From NCBI RefSeq assembly GCF_001509585.1, contig NZ_LNCI01000002.1:310001-374000 (forward strand): a stretch of DNA of 64,000 bases, read 5' to 3'. Source of the stretch: Tropicimonas marinistellae. GTDB lineage: Bacteria > Pseudomonadota > Alphaproteobacteria > Rhodobacterales > Rhodobacteraceae. This document shows, in pieces, positions 53,501-62,035 of this stretch (its first letter is position 1; the number at the start of each line of letters is the position of its first letter). The translations under genes and the position numbers were made by a program. The notes under the pieces were generated by a model, which saw only the letters and a program-made list of their open reading frames with translations, did not search any database and was not told the origin of the DNA.

Positions 53501-55552
53501 ATGGCTTCCAAGTTGATCGACCGCAGCTTCGGCACCCTTCAGAAGGTCGGGAAGGCACTTATGCTGCCGGTCTCCGTGCTCCCGGTTGCCGGCATTCTGC
53601 TCGGCGTCGGCTCGTCCATCGCCGGCGCAGAAAACCTCGCACCGTGGCTGATCGAGATCGGTCGGATCATGGCCGCTTCGGGCGGTGCCGTCTTCACCAT
53701 CCTGCCGCTCATCTTCGCCATCGGGGTGGTTCTGGGTTTCACCGACAACGACGGTGTGGCCGCCCTGTCGGCGACGGTTGGCTATTTCGTGCTGATCGCC
53801 GCGCTGGGCGTGATGGGCCTGCTGACGATCAAATGGTTCTCGCCGGTCGAACCAGTCACTTTCGGCGACCAGACCGCCTACATCGAGTTCGACAGCGGAC
53901 GGCAACGTTTCACCTGCCTCGATGCGGACGGACGGACTCTGGAAAAGTTCCGAATAGATGACATCGCGGGGGAAACCGCCACTTGTGGCGGCATCTCGGT
54001 TCCTTTTGTCTTGCAGGATGGTGTGGCGCAATTCGACAGCGGTGATGGCGCCCTGCAGCCGTTTCCGGCGTCGCAGAGCCGCGCGGAGATAAAGCAGATC
54101 TTCGGTATGGAATCGATCGATACCGGCGTCTTCGGCGGCATCCTGATCGGGTTGATCGCCGCCGCGCTGTTCAACCGCTTCTTCCGGATGAAGTTGCCGC
54201 CCTACCTCGGTTTCTTCGCAGGAAAGCGATTTGTACCCATCATCACGTCTTTCGCCGCCATCGGGCTGGCGGCCGTTCTAGCCCTGATCTGGCCACCGAT
54301 CGGCGCAGCGATCCGGGATTTCGGCGACTGGGCCGCCTATGGGAACCCGGCCTTCGCGGTCACGATCTACGGCCTCGTGGAGCGGTCGCTTCTACCATTC
54401 GGCCTGCATCATATCTGGAACGTGCCGTTCTTCTTCGAGGTCGGCTCCTATACCACGCCGGACGGCACGACGGTACATGGTGTGATCAGCCGCTTCTTTG
54501 CCGGCGACAGCGACGCGGCCATTCTCGGCGGCGGCTTCATCTTCAAGATGTTCGGATTGCCGGCGGCGGCATTCGCTATCATCCACACCGCGAAGCCAGA
54601 GAACCGGGCGCGCGTGTCGGGGATCATGGTCTCGGCCGCACTGACCTCTTTCCTGACCGGCATCACCGAACCGCTCGAGTTCGCCTTCCTCTTCGTCGCG
54701 CCGGTGCTATACGCGGTCCATGCCGTCCTGGCGGGGCTGGCGTTTCTCGTGACCTATCTGTCCGGGGCGCGACTGGGCTACTCCTTCTCGCACGGCTTCA
54801 TCGATTTCGCGCTGTTCTGGGTGAACAATGTCCGACCCTGGATGGTCTTCATCATCGGGCCGATATTCGCGGCGATTTACTACGTCACGTTCCGCTTCCT
54901 GATCGTCCGCCTCGATCTGAAGACACCGGGTCGGGAGGAGCAGGAGGTCGATACTCTCCAGGCGCGGGCGGGGGCGGCCGACCAGATGGCCAGGGAACTG
55001 GTGCTGGCCTTCGGCGGGCGGTCGAACATCAAAGGGCTCGACGCCTGCATCACGCGGCTGCGGATCGAGGTCGCGGACGTCACCAAGGCGGATCAGGACA
55101 AGCTAAAGGCCCTTGGTGCTGCAGGTGTCGTGCAGGTTGGGAACAACCTCCAGGCGATTTTTGGCCCCCAATCCGAAAACCTGATGACCGACATGCGCGA
55201 GTATCTAAAGACCGCCGGCGACGAGGCGGAATTGCCTGCGGGAGCCGCCGCGCCGAGGGTCGTGTACAAACCGGACGCCGCCAAGCCCCGTGTCGCGGAT
55301 CCGCACGCCGCAGAGAAGGCACGTACGATACTGGCCGCACTCGGAGGTGCCAGCAATGTGCAACTCGTCGAAGCCTGCGCGGAAACACGACTGCGTGTTT
55401 CGCTGCGCGACCCGGCGCAACTCGACACGGGCGGTTTGGCAATGGCCGGCGTCGGTGGCGTTCAGCAACTCGGCGATGGAATCCTGCATCTGCTCGTCGG
55501 CCTCAATGCCGAGCAGTTTGCAGGGGAATTGAAGGGCGCGATGGCAGCCTAG
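53501..55552 (+). CDS. nagE: PTS permease EIIC-EIIB-EIIB (GlcNAc/glucose class)
   Basis: A 683-residue sugar permease. The EIIC domain (about 1-470) has the family segments [48 protein letters not shown] and [17 protein letters not shown], which places it with GlcNAc/glucose permeases. An extra soluble-looking segment of about 85 residues (about 113-200) lies between early helices. Two EIIB domains follow: one with the active Cys in [10 protein letters not shown] (about 510) and one with [11 protein letters not shown] (about 628), whose Cys is displaced by one inserted residue. No nag or glk genes are nearby, so the sugar is uncertain. Confidence 0.92.
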   Translation: MASKLIDRSFGTLQKVGKALMLPVSVLPVAGILLGVGSSIAGAENLAPWLIEIGRIMAASGGAVFTILPLIFAIGVVLGFTDNDGVAALSATVGYFVLIAALGVMGLLTIKWFSPVEPVTFGDQTAYIEFDSGRQRFTCLDADGRTLEKFRIDDIAGETATCGGISVPFVLQDGVAQFDSGDGALQPFPASQSRAEIKQIFGMESIDTGVFGGILIGLIAAALFNRFFRMKLPPYLGFFAGKRFVPIITSFAAIGLAAVLALIWPPIGAAIRDFGDWAAYGNPAFAVTIYGLVERSLLPFGLHHIWNVPFFFEVGSYTTPDGTTVHGVISRFFAGDSDAAILGGGFIFKMFGLPAAAFAIIHTAKPENRARVSGIMVSAALTSFLTGITEPLEFAFLFVAPVLYAVHAVLAGLAFLVTYLSGARLGYSFSHGFIDFALFWVNNVRPWMVFIIGPIFAAIYYVTFRFLIVRLDLKTPGREEQEVDTLQARAGAADQMARELVLAFGGRSNIKGLDACITRLRIEVADVTKADQDKLKALGAAGVVQVGNNLQAIFGPQSENLMTDMREYLKTAGDEAELPAGAAAPRVVYKPDAAKPRVADPHAAEKARTILAALGGASNVQLVEACAETRLRVSLRDPAQLDTGGLAMAGVGGVQQLGDGILHLLVGLNAEQFAGELKGAMAA

Positions 55553-55878
55553 TTTCGCACTGCACTGGCCTCATCCGCATGCGGTGTATCGTGGTGGCGG
55601 AGACGGACGGCGCCGCAATCGGCAAATTTACACCCGAGCATCCCGTCGGCGTCGGAAATCGCAGATGACAGGACGAGCAAGGCCCCAACGATTTGGCCAC
55701 ACCTTCTTGCGCGCGTTGGCGAGTATCCCAGACCCACCCGACCGGCCGATCGCATTTCGTCTTGTCACTCGGCAATCGGTCGCAACGGGGATTACCGTGC
55801 GGGATGGTACTGGGGATGCCCGAAAGAGCGCCCGCCCATACGGGTTGAAGCTGTTCACGCGCTCGTCAGAGGGAGGCT
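55553..55878. other. Intergenic stretch after PTS operon
   Basis: About 330 bp with no recognisable gene and no clear intrinsic terminator after the EIICB stop. Confidence 0.45.
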
Positions 55879-56066
55879 TCGCCTGGCAACAAGCTCTGCA
55901 GGCAACCGCACGTGTGGTTCTTGTCGCGCTTCTGCTCGATGTTGCCTGCCAGATCTGGATCCTGCGCGCTTTCTATTTGGGAAGGGCGTTTGGTATCGCG
56001 TTCGCGCTCGGTCTGCTGCCTTATTCACTGTTTCGTGGACCCGCCACCAGGATCGCACGTCGTTGA
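55879..56066 (+). pseudogene. C-terminal remnant of a small membrane protein
   Basis: The 61 codons before the stop at 56066 read as two hydrophobic helices ending in LLPYSLFRGPATRIARR. This resembles the C-terminus of a common small alphaproteobacterial membrane protein (pattern VLRWIYPGEALIVAFVLA ... LPYLLxRGPVNRIAR). The frame upstream does not resemble the family and no suitable start precedes it. It is therefore probably a truncated gene; I do not know its function. Confidence 0.5.
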
Positions 56067-56512
56067 GCCGGCCGATTTGGCGGCCCGCCTGAATGACCGT
56101 GTTTGACTCAGAGGAGGCCAGCGACAGCGGATCACATGTGAACATCCGAAGTCGCAACGTGATCTCTCGCGTACGTTGGGTCAAAGAGGGAGCTTGAACG
56201 GGGCAGGGGAGCTCGTGTCATCTCGAGACTACAACCGACGACCCATTCAGGTCTTTCCGGACTAGCGGTCAATTGCGCCGCGAACACGGGCCGGCCAAAT
56301 GACCACAGCCAGTTTCGATCCACGTCTCTCGGTCGTCCGGCGCAAAATTGAGCTGTCCACAAGTGACAGCAACGTCGAAACTCCGCAAAGAACCTCGATT
56401 ACGTTTGTTCAGCACGGCCCCCTCCGAAGATCGGGGAACGATTGTCTGTTCGTGAAGCAAAAAACGTCTCGTCATGCTTTCCGGGCTAGACCCCCCGCTT
56501 GGGGTGTGCCCC
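56067..56512. other. Intergenic stretch before the glpD-like gene end
   Basis: About 450 bp without a supported gene. A GGGG-TGTG-CCCC dyad at about 56502-56513 overlaps the stop region of the leftward operon and could form part of a weak terminator; a TTTTTT tract lies further along on the minus strand. Confidence 0.45.
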
Positions 56513-58201
56513 TTAAGGCCGATGCCCCGTATCAATGGGCGCCAGATGAACACCGTGACGTTCGGCAAGGACCGCGGTGAATGCCTTGAGTTCCTCGGTC
56601 TGACGCGCGTGGTCCCAGTCGAGCGCCTGCGCTGCTATCCCGCACACCGCTTCGCAAAGAGGCTGGTCGAGCTGACCGGTGATGGCGAGCGCAGTGCGAC
56701 GCAGCAGGATGTCCTCGAGATGCACGACACGTTCGTTCCGAGCGATCCAGTCGATTTCCGCCCGGCTGAATTCCGAAGCTGCATCGACAAATTCGGGCGC
56801 CGCGCCTTCCGCCTGGGCGATAAGCCGTGCCGTCGTGCCATAGCGGTCCAGCAGCGTGGAAAGGCGGTCCGGCAAGGCGCCGGTGTCGCGCGCCGCATCG
56901 CTCAGCCAGGCCGCCCGCGCCTGCGCGTCGGTCGGCATATCGGCGCCCCCGCCGATGGGCATCTCGTCGGTGCTCTGGCGGCGGGTTTCGCCAAGCCGTT
57001 CCAGGACGAGATCGGTGATCTCCGCCGAGAAGGCGCGGAAGGTGGTCCATTTGCCGCCGACAAGCGAGATCACCGGGAAGGGCCGCCCGGGCGCCGGTTC
57101 CGTGACCGGCGCGGAATGGTCCCGGCTGATGAGGCCGGGTTCTACCCCTTCGGAATTGGGCAGCGGGCGGATTCCGGCATAGGCATAGACGATCTGGCCG
57201 GGGTCGAATTCCAGCCCCGGCAGCAGCTCCCGCAGGCTTTCCATGAAATAGCCGATCTCCTCCTCGGTGCAGGTGACCGCGTCGGGATTGTCGGCGGGAA
57301 TGTCGGTGGAGCCGACGAGCGCCTTGCCGCGATAGGGGAAGACGAGGAGGATACGGCCGTCATCGGCTTCGAAATAGATCATCCGGCCGTTCAACTGCGC
57401 CAGCAGCGCGGGGTGATCGAGCAGGATATGTGAGCCCTTGGTGCCGCCGATCAGCCGGGTCTCGATGCCGAGCCGCGCATTCACATGGTCGATCCACGGG
57501 CCGCCGGCATTGACGACGAGCTTCGCGGTGACAGCGCGGGTCCGGTCTTCGCTCGTGGTCAGCTCCAGTTGACCGTCCTGCTGTCCAGTGACGGAGGTCC
57601 AGTTTGTCGCCTCCGCCCCGGGGCTCAGGCCGAGACCGTCCTTCACGAGCTCCAGGATGAGCCGTTCGGGAGCGTCGACCATGGCGTCGTAATAGGTGCC
57701 GAGCGCGACGATCCGGGGGGTGAGCGCAGGAACATCCGCCAGTGCCGTCTTGCGCCCGACCATCCCGTGGCGCGGCATCACCCGGGCGCGGGCGCCGTAG
57801 AAATCGTACATCGCCAGCCCGGTCTTGATCAGCAGCGCGCCGCGGCTGCGCGGGGCGGTGGTGGAGCCAAACAGGGTGCGCAGCGCGGCCCAGATCCCCT
57901 TGGTCCAGGAATAGATCGGGATCATGGTGGGCAGCGGTTTCACCAAATGTGGGGCGTTGCGCAGCAGCAGGTTCCGCTCATAGGTCGACTCGGCCACCAA
58001 CCGAAGCTCCCCGGTTTCGAGATATTTCAGCCCGCCGTGGATCAGGCGCGAGGGCGCAGCGCTTGTGCCAGAGCCGAAATCGCCCTTGTCGACGATCAGG
58101 CAGCGGAGGCCCTGTGCGCAGAGATCGCGAAAGAGCCCGGCGCCATTGACGCCAGCACCGATGATGACGACGTCGAAAGCGTCCGCGGTGTTGTCAGGCA
58201 T
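56513..58201 (-). CDS. eryB: GlpD-family FAD-dependent polyol-phosphate dehydrogenase (EryB-like)
   Basis: A 562-residue flavoprotein. The FAD-binding motif is VVIIGAGVNGAGLFRDL at the N-terminus, followed by SRLIHGGLKYLE as in GlpD. The C-terminal domain includes LVGGKWTTFRAFSAEI. In operons with an FGGY kinase, TpiA-like and RpiB-like isomerases this family member is erythritol-phosphate dehydrogenase EryB rather than glycerol-3-phosphate dehydrogenase; that choice rests on context. It overlaps the kinase gene by 8 bp and ends the leftward operon. Confidence 0.85.
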   Translation of the reverse strand: MPDNTADAFDVVIIGAGVNGAGLFRDLCAQGLRCLIVDKGDFGSGTSAAPSRLIHGGLKYLETGELRLVAESTYERNLLLRNAPHLVKPLPTMIPIYSWTKGIWAALRTLFGSTTAPRSRGALLIKTGLAMYDFYGARARVMPRHGMVGRKTALADVPALTPRIVALGTYYDAMVDAPERLILELVKDGLGLSPGAEATNWTSVTGQQDGQLELTTSEDRTRAVTAKLVVNAGGPWIDHVNARLGIETRLIGGTKGSHILLDHPALLAQLNGRMIYFEADDGRILLVFPYRGKALVGSTDIPADNPDAVTCTEEEIGYFMESLRELLPGLEFDPGQIVYAYAGIRPLPNSEGVEPGLISRDHSAPVTEPAPGRPFPVISLVGGKWTTFRAFSAEITDLVLERLGETRRQSTDEMPIGGGADMPTDAQARAAWLSDAARDTGALPDRLSTLLDRYGTTARLIAQAEGAAPEFVDAASEFSRAEIDWIARNERVVHLEDILLRRTALAITGQLDQPLCEAVCGIAAQALDWDHARQTEELKAFTAVLAERHGVHLAPIDTGHRP

Positions 58202-59732
58202 GATGGCCTCCCCGGTCCAGCCTCTCCAGCGCGTTCAGCCGTTCCCATGTGGCGGGCAGGCTGTCGGCGACCTCGCGGAAGGCGGCATAGCGCGCCTCGT
58301 AATGGGCCGAGCGCTCCGGGGAGGGGGAGTAGGTCGTCGCCATGGCGTCGAGGTCGCGCGGGTCGGCATCGAAACGCGCGAAGGCGCCGACCGCCGCGCC
58401 GGCGCAGAGGGCAGCCCCCCAGGCCGCGGCCTCGTCGGTCTCGCTCACCGTCACATCCATGCCGAGAATGTCGGCGAAGAGGCGCGCGACGGTTGGGTTG
58501 CGGGAGGCGCCGCCGGTCAGCCGCGCCTCGGCGCCGCCGAAGGCCTCGCGCAGCGCGTCCACATGCTGGCGGTGGTTGAAGGCCACGCCTTCGAGAAGGG
58601 CCGCCAGAACGTCGCCGCGCCCATGCCAGCCGCGCAGGCCCAGGAAGCCCGCGCTCGGCACCGCGCCGAAGGGCGAGCCATAGAGATAGGGGTGGAAAAG
58701 GATCGGGGAGGGGCGCTCCAGCGCGGCGTCGATCTCGGGCGCCAGCACGGCGTGGATGCTGGTGCCGTCGGCCGCGGCCTGCGCCCGCTCGGCGGCGCAG
58801 AACGTATCCAGGAACCAGTCGTAATTGGTGGTCGAGGCGGGCGAGATCGACATGTTGTTCCAGAGCCCCGGCTCGACCGCGTTGCGGCAGAACCAGCGCG
58901 GGTCGGTCCTGGGGGCGGTGGAGACGGCTTCATTGATCGAATAGGTCCCGGCCACGATGCCGACCACGCCGGTGCAATGGGCGCCGATCCCGTGCACGGA
59001 GGCGGTGACATCATGCAGGCCGGCGGCCACGGGCGTGCCGGCTTTGAGCCCGGTCGCGGCGGCGGCCGCTTCGGTGACCACGCCGATGATCTCGGCCGGG
59101 TGCGCGACCTCGGGCAGGGCGGGGCGCAATTGGCTCAAGCCGAAGAGATCGAGTGCGGCGTCGGAAAAGCGCTGGCTGTGCACGTCGGTGAAAGAGGTGC
59201 TGGCCTCGGTCCGGTCGGTGCCGATACTGCCGCTCAGGCAGAAGCGCAGCCAGTCCTTGCAGGCGAGGATATGGCTGATGCGCGCGAAGCGTTCCGGCTC
59301 CTCGCGCGCCATCCAGGCCAGCAGCGCCGAGGGGGCGGAGACATGGGGCGCCTGCCCGGTGAGCTCAAGGCTCTTGCCGCTGGTCCCGTCCGCCTCCCAT
59401 TCCGCGACAATGTCGATGGCGCGGCTGTCGAGCGAGAGGATGCCGGCGCCGAGCGGCGCGCCCTCCCGGTCGAGCACATAGACCCCGTCGCCATGGGCGG
59501 TCGCGGCGACCGAGAGGATATCGGCCGGGTCGGTCTGGCTCGCGGCGAGCACATCGCGGATGGCGGAGGCGGTCTGCCGCCAGAGATCGTCCATATCGCG
59601 CTCGACCTTGCGCGGCTGGGGTTTGAGCTGTGGGACGTTTCGGCGGGCGACGCCGAGTTGGCGTCCGGAAAGATCGAAGATCACGGCCTTGGTGACGGTC
59701 AATCCGCTGTCGATGGCCAGGATACGTCCCAT
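58194..59732 (-). CDS. eryA: FGGY-family carbohydrate kinase (erythritol kinase-like)
   Basis: A 512-residue sugar/polyol kinase. The N-terminal phosphate motif is LAIDSGLTVTKAVIFDL. The C-terminal FGGY region shows LTGGASRNPTVARLFADILG and ETDEAAAWGAALCAG. Length matches EryA. The GlpD-like gene overlaps it and two isomerase genes precede it, so phosphorylation of erythritol (or a related tetritol) is the likely step. A xylulokinase-like or glycerol kinase role cannot be excluded by motif alone. It begins about 110 bp after the RpiB-like gene. Confidence 0.85.
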   Translation of the reverse strand: MGRILAIDSGLTVTKAVIFDLSGRQLGVARRNVPQLKPQPRKVERDMDDLWRQTASAIRDVLAASQTDPADILSVAATAHGDGVYVLDREGAPLGAGILSLDSRAIDIVAEWEADGTSGKSLELTGQAPHVSAPSALLAWMAREEPERFARISHILACKDWLRFCLSGSIGTDRTEASTSFTDVHSQRFSDAALDLFGLSQLRPALPEVAHPAEIIGVVTEAAAAATGLKAGTPVAAGLHDVTASVHGIGAHCTGVVGIVAGTYSINEAVSTAPRTDPRWFCRNAVEPGLWNNMSISPASTTNYDWFLDTFCAAERAQAAADGTSIHAVLAPEIDAALERPSPILFHPYLYGSPFGAVPSAGFLGLRGWHGRGDVLAALLEGVAFNHRQHVDALREAFGGAEARLTGGASRNPTVARLFADILGMDVTVSETDEAAAWGAALCAGAAVGAFARFDADPRDLDAMATTYSPSPERSAHYEARYAAFREVADSLPATWERLNALERLDRGGHHA

Positions 59733-59844
59733 GATGGCGCAACTCCCTTTCTGGATATCGAGTGCCGGGGCGTTGGGAGGGAGAGGACGCCCCGGCCGGA
59801 CTCGATCATTCAGCCCGCCGGACGACTGCCCGACGGGTTGGCGA

Positions 59845-60306
59845 TCAAGACTTGTTGTATTTCGCGTCCACCTCGTCGATCGCGTTCACATTGCCGGCGG
59901 AGCGGCCTTCGGGATCGAAATCCATGGTGTTGTTCAGGAAGGCATCGGCGATGGCCTTGGCCAGTTCGCCGCCGATCACGCGGGCGCCCATGGTGATGAT
60001 CTGGGCGTTGTTCGACAGCGCCGCGCGCTCGGCCGAATAGGTGTCGTGGCACTGGGCGGCGCGGATGCCGGGCACCTTGTTGGCCGACATGGCGACGCCG
60101 ATGCCGGTGCCGCAGCAGAGGATGGCGCGGTCGTATTTGCCAGCCAGCACCTCATTGGCAACGCGGTCGGAGAGGTTGGCATAGAACGGGTCGAGATCGG
60201 TGCCCGTCCGCGAGATCTCGGAGACCTCGTGGCTCTTGGCGAGATAGTCTGCGAGGATCTTGGCGAGGGGTTCTCCGGCGCTGTCGCCGGCAACTGCGAT
60301 TTTCAT
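59845..60306 (-). CDS. rpiB: RpiB/LacAB-family sugar-phosphate isomerase
   Basis: A 153-residue isomerase. The catalytic Cys lies in [20 protein letters not shown] and the phosphate-binding region in [15 protein letters not shown]. In the Brucella-type erythritol pathway the equivalent protein (EryI) interconverts D-erythrulose 4-phosphate and D-erythrose 4-phosphate; the neighbours support that reading here. It lies 27 bp after the TpiA-like gene. Confidence 0.88.
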   Translation of the reverse strand: MKIAVAGDSAGEPLAKILADYLAKSHEVSEISRTGTDLDPFYANLSDRVANEVLAGKYDRAILCCGTGIGVAMSANKVPGIRAAQCHDTYSAERAALSNNAQIITMGARVIGGELAKAIADAFLNNTMDFDPEGRSAGNVNAIDEVDAKYNKS

Positions 60307-60333
60307 GATAGCTCTCCTTGAGGATTCAGGGGA

Positions 60334-61101
60334 TCAGAGGGTTGCGGCGCATTTGGCGAGGATGTCGAGATAGCCTTCGACATTCCAGGCCGAGCGCCCG
60401 ATGAAGAGCCCGTCGATATGCGGACAGGCGATGAGTTCCTCGCAATTGCCCGGATTGACCGAGCCGCCATAGAGGCAGGGGATACGCCGCCCGAGCACGT
60501 CTTCGGCCACGGCGATGATCTCGGCCTGACGCGCATCGGCATAATCCGAGGTTGCGGGGATGCCGTTCACGCCGATGGCCCAGACCGGCTCATAGGCGAG
60601 CAGGATCGGCGCCGATTTCTGCGCGGCGTCGAGCTTGCCGAGGGCGCCGCGCACTTCTGCTTCCAGCACCTCCTGCGCGCGGCCGGATTCGCGCTCCTCC
60701 AGCGTCTCGCCGATGCAGATGAGCGGGATCAGCCCGTGGCGCACCGCGGCTTCGGTCTTCAGCCCGACCGTCTCGTCGGTCTCGCCGAAATGGGCGCGGC
60801 GCTCGGAATGGCCGAGCTCGACGATGTCGAGATTGCAATCCGTGAGCATCAGTGGCGAGACTTCACCGGTCCAGGCGCCGGCATCGTCCCAATGCATGTT
60901 CTGCGCGCCGACCTTCACGGAGGTGTCGGCGAGGATCTTCTTCACCTCGCGCACGGCGGTGAAGGGCGGGATCACGAAGCGCTGGATGCGTTCGTCCCGC
61001 CCGCCATCGGCGGCAGCAAGCGCGGTCGCGAAGTTTTCGGCCTCGGCCAGCACCTTGTTCATCTTCCAACTCGTGCCGATCCAGACTTGCGGCAGGCTCA
61101 T
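60334..61101 (-). CDS. tpiA: Triose-phosphate isomerase homolog (EryH-like tetrulose-phosphate isomerase)
   Basis: A 255-residue TIM barrel. The catalytic residues are present: Lys in GTSWKMNK, His in VELGHSERRAHFGE and Glu in LAYEPVWAIG, and the phosphate loop as LYGGSVNPGN. The usual GNWKMN is replaced by GTSWKMN, a change I associate with the tetrulose-phosphate isomerases of erythritol operons. Its start overlaps the DeoR stop by 4 bp. It is therefore probably not the glycolytic enzyme. Confidence 0.87.
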   Translation of the reverse strand: MSLPQVWIGTSWKMNKVLAEAENFATALAAADGGRDERIQRFVIPPFTAVREVKKILADTSVKVGAQNMHWDDAGAWTGEVSPLMLTDCNLDIVELGHSERRAHFGETDETVGLKTEAAVRHGLIPLICIGETLEERESGRAQEVLEAEVRGALGKLDAAQKSAPILLAYEPVWAIGVNGIPATSDYADARQAEIIAVAEDVLGRRIPCLYGGSVNPGNCEELIACPHIDGLFIGRSAWNVEGYLDILAKCAATL

Positions 61102-61877
61102 AGTTCTGTCTCCTTTGCATCCGCCACCGTCAGGGCCAGCCCGGCGCCATCCATGGCCGCCCTGGCCGCCGCGGACGGGGGCTCATCGGTGATGATCGTG
61201 TCGAATTCGTCCAGCACTGCCAGCTTGTGCAGCGCGGTGCGGTCGAACCGCTGGTGGTTGACCAGCAGGCAGCGCTTGACGGCGGAGGCCATCATCGCCC
61301 GCTTGGCGCGCACCACGGCGTCATCCATGTGGAAGGCCTCCAACCCCGAGACGGCCGGGCTCGAAATGAAGGCAAGATCGGCGCGCAGGCCCGCCAGCGC
61401 GGTCTCGGTCAGCGTGCCGAAGAATGCGTTGAACTTTGCCGAATAGGTGCCGCCAAGCGCGATCAGGGTGATGCCGGGCTCGGCGCGCAGCGCGTCGATC
61501 ACCGCGGCATTGTTTGTGATGATCGTGAGCGGGGCGCGCTGCACCAGCCGCCGGCCCAGCAGCGCGGCCATGGAGCCGTCATTGACCATGACCGTCATGC
61601 CTGGCTCCACCAGTTCCATCGCCGCCTCCGCCATCGCCGCCTTGGCCTCGGTGCCCTGGCGCTCACGGAAGCGGAAATCGCTCTCGAACTGGGTGCTGGC
61701 CTCGATGGTCGCGCCGCCACGGACCTTGCGCAGAAGGCCTTCGCCCTCCAGCTCGTCGAGATCGCGGTGGATGGTCATCTTGGAGACGGCAAAGCGGGTG
61801 GCGAGGTCGTCGAGACCCACCTCGCCCTGGTTGACCAGCAATTCGATGATCGCGCGCTGACGGTCGTTGCGTTTCAC
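61098..61877 (-). CDS. DeoR/GlpR-family transcriptional regulator
   Basis: A 259-residue repressor. The N-terminal helix-turn-helix is VGLDDLATRFAVSKMTIHRD followed by RKVRGGATI. The sugar-phosphate-sensing domain carries VNDGSMAALLGRRL and SPAVSGLEAFHMDDAVVRAK. The GTG at 61877 (VKRNDRQR) has GGAGG 8 bp upstream and gives the standard family length; ATG codons at 61904 and further upstream lack a ribosome site. It is the first gene of the leftward operon and divergent from the transketolase, with GTGATT repeats between them. It resembles EryR of Brucella in position. Confidence 0.9.
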   Translation of the reverse strand: MKRNDRQRAIIELLVNQGEVGLDDLATRFAVSKMTIHRDLDELEGEGLLRKVRGGATIEASTQFESDFRFRERQGTEAKAAMAEAAMELVEPGMTVMVNDGSMAALLGRRLVQRAPLTIITNNAAVIDALRAEPGITLIALGGTYSAKFNAFFGTLTETALAGLRADLAFISSPAVSGLEAFHMDDAVVRAKRAMMASAVKRCLLVNHQRFDRTALHKLAVLDEFDTIITDEPPSAAARAAMDGAGLALTVADAKETEL

Positions 61878-61947
61878 CGAAATAGCCTCCCAATGCTGTC
61901 GCATGCCGTAACATGCGCCTCCGTGACCGAACATATGCCATAACAAA

Positions 61948-61990
61948 AATCACTTCTCAAGTGTGATTATTGTGATTTTATGTTGTGATT
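61948..61990. promoter_or_regulatory. Cluster of GTGATT repeats, likely DeoR-type operators
   Basis: GTGATT occurs at 61963-61968, 61972-61977 and 61985-61990 on the plus strand, and as its complement AATCAC at 61948-61953. The block is AT-rich (GTGATTATTGTGATTTTATG in part) in a GC-rich region, between the divergent DeoR gene and transketolase. DeoR-family proteins often bind short direct repeats, so control of both transcripts is likely. Confidence 0.65.
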
Positions 61991-62035
61991 TTTGCCAGTG
62001 AGGTGTAATCGACAGCCAGAAATGGAGGATGGACC

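Noticed and set aside
58065-59996. 643-codon plus-strand open frame opposite the FGGY kinase
   Set aside because: Gly/Arg/Ala-rich shadow with no domain; the kinase motifs are on the minus strand.
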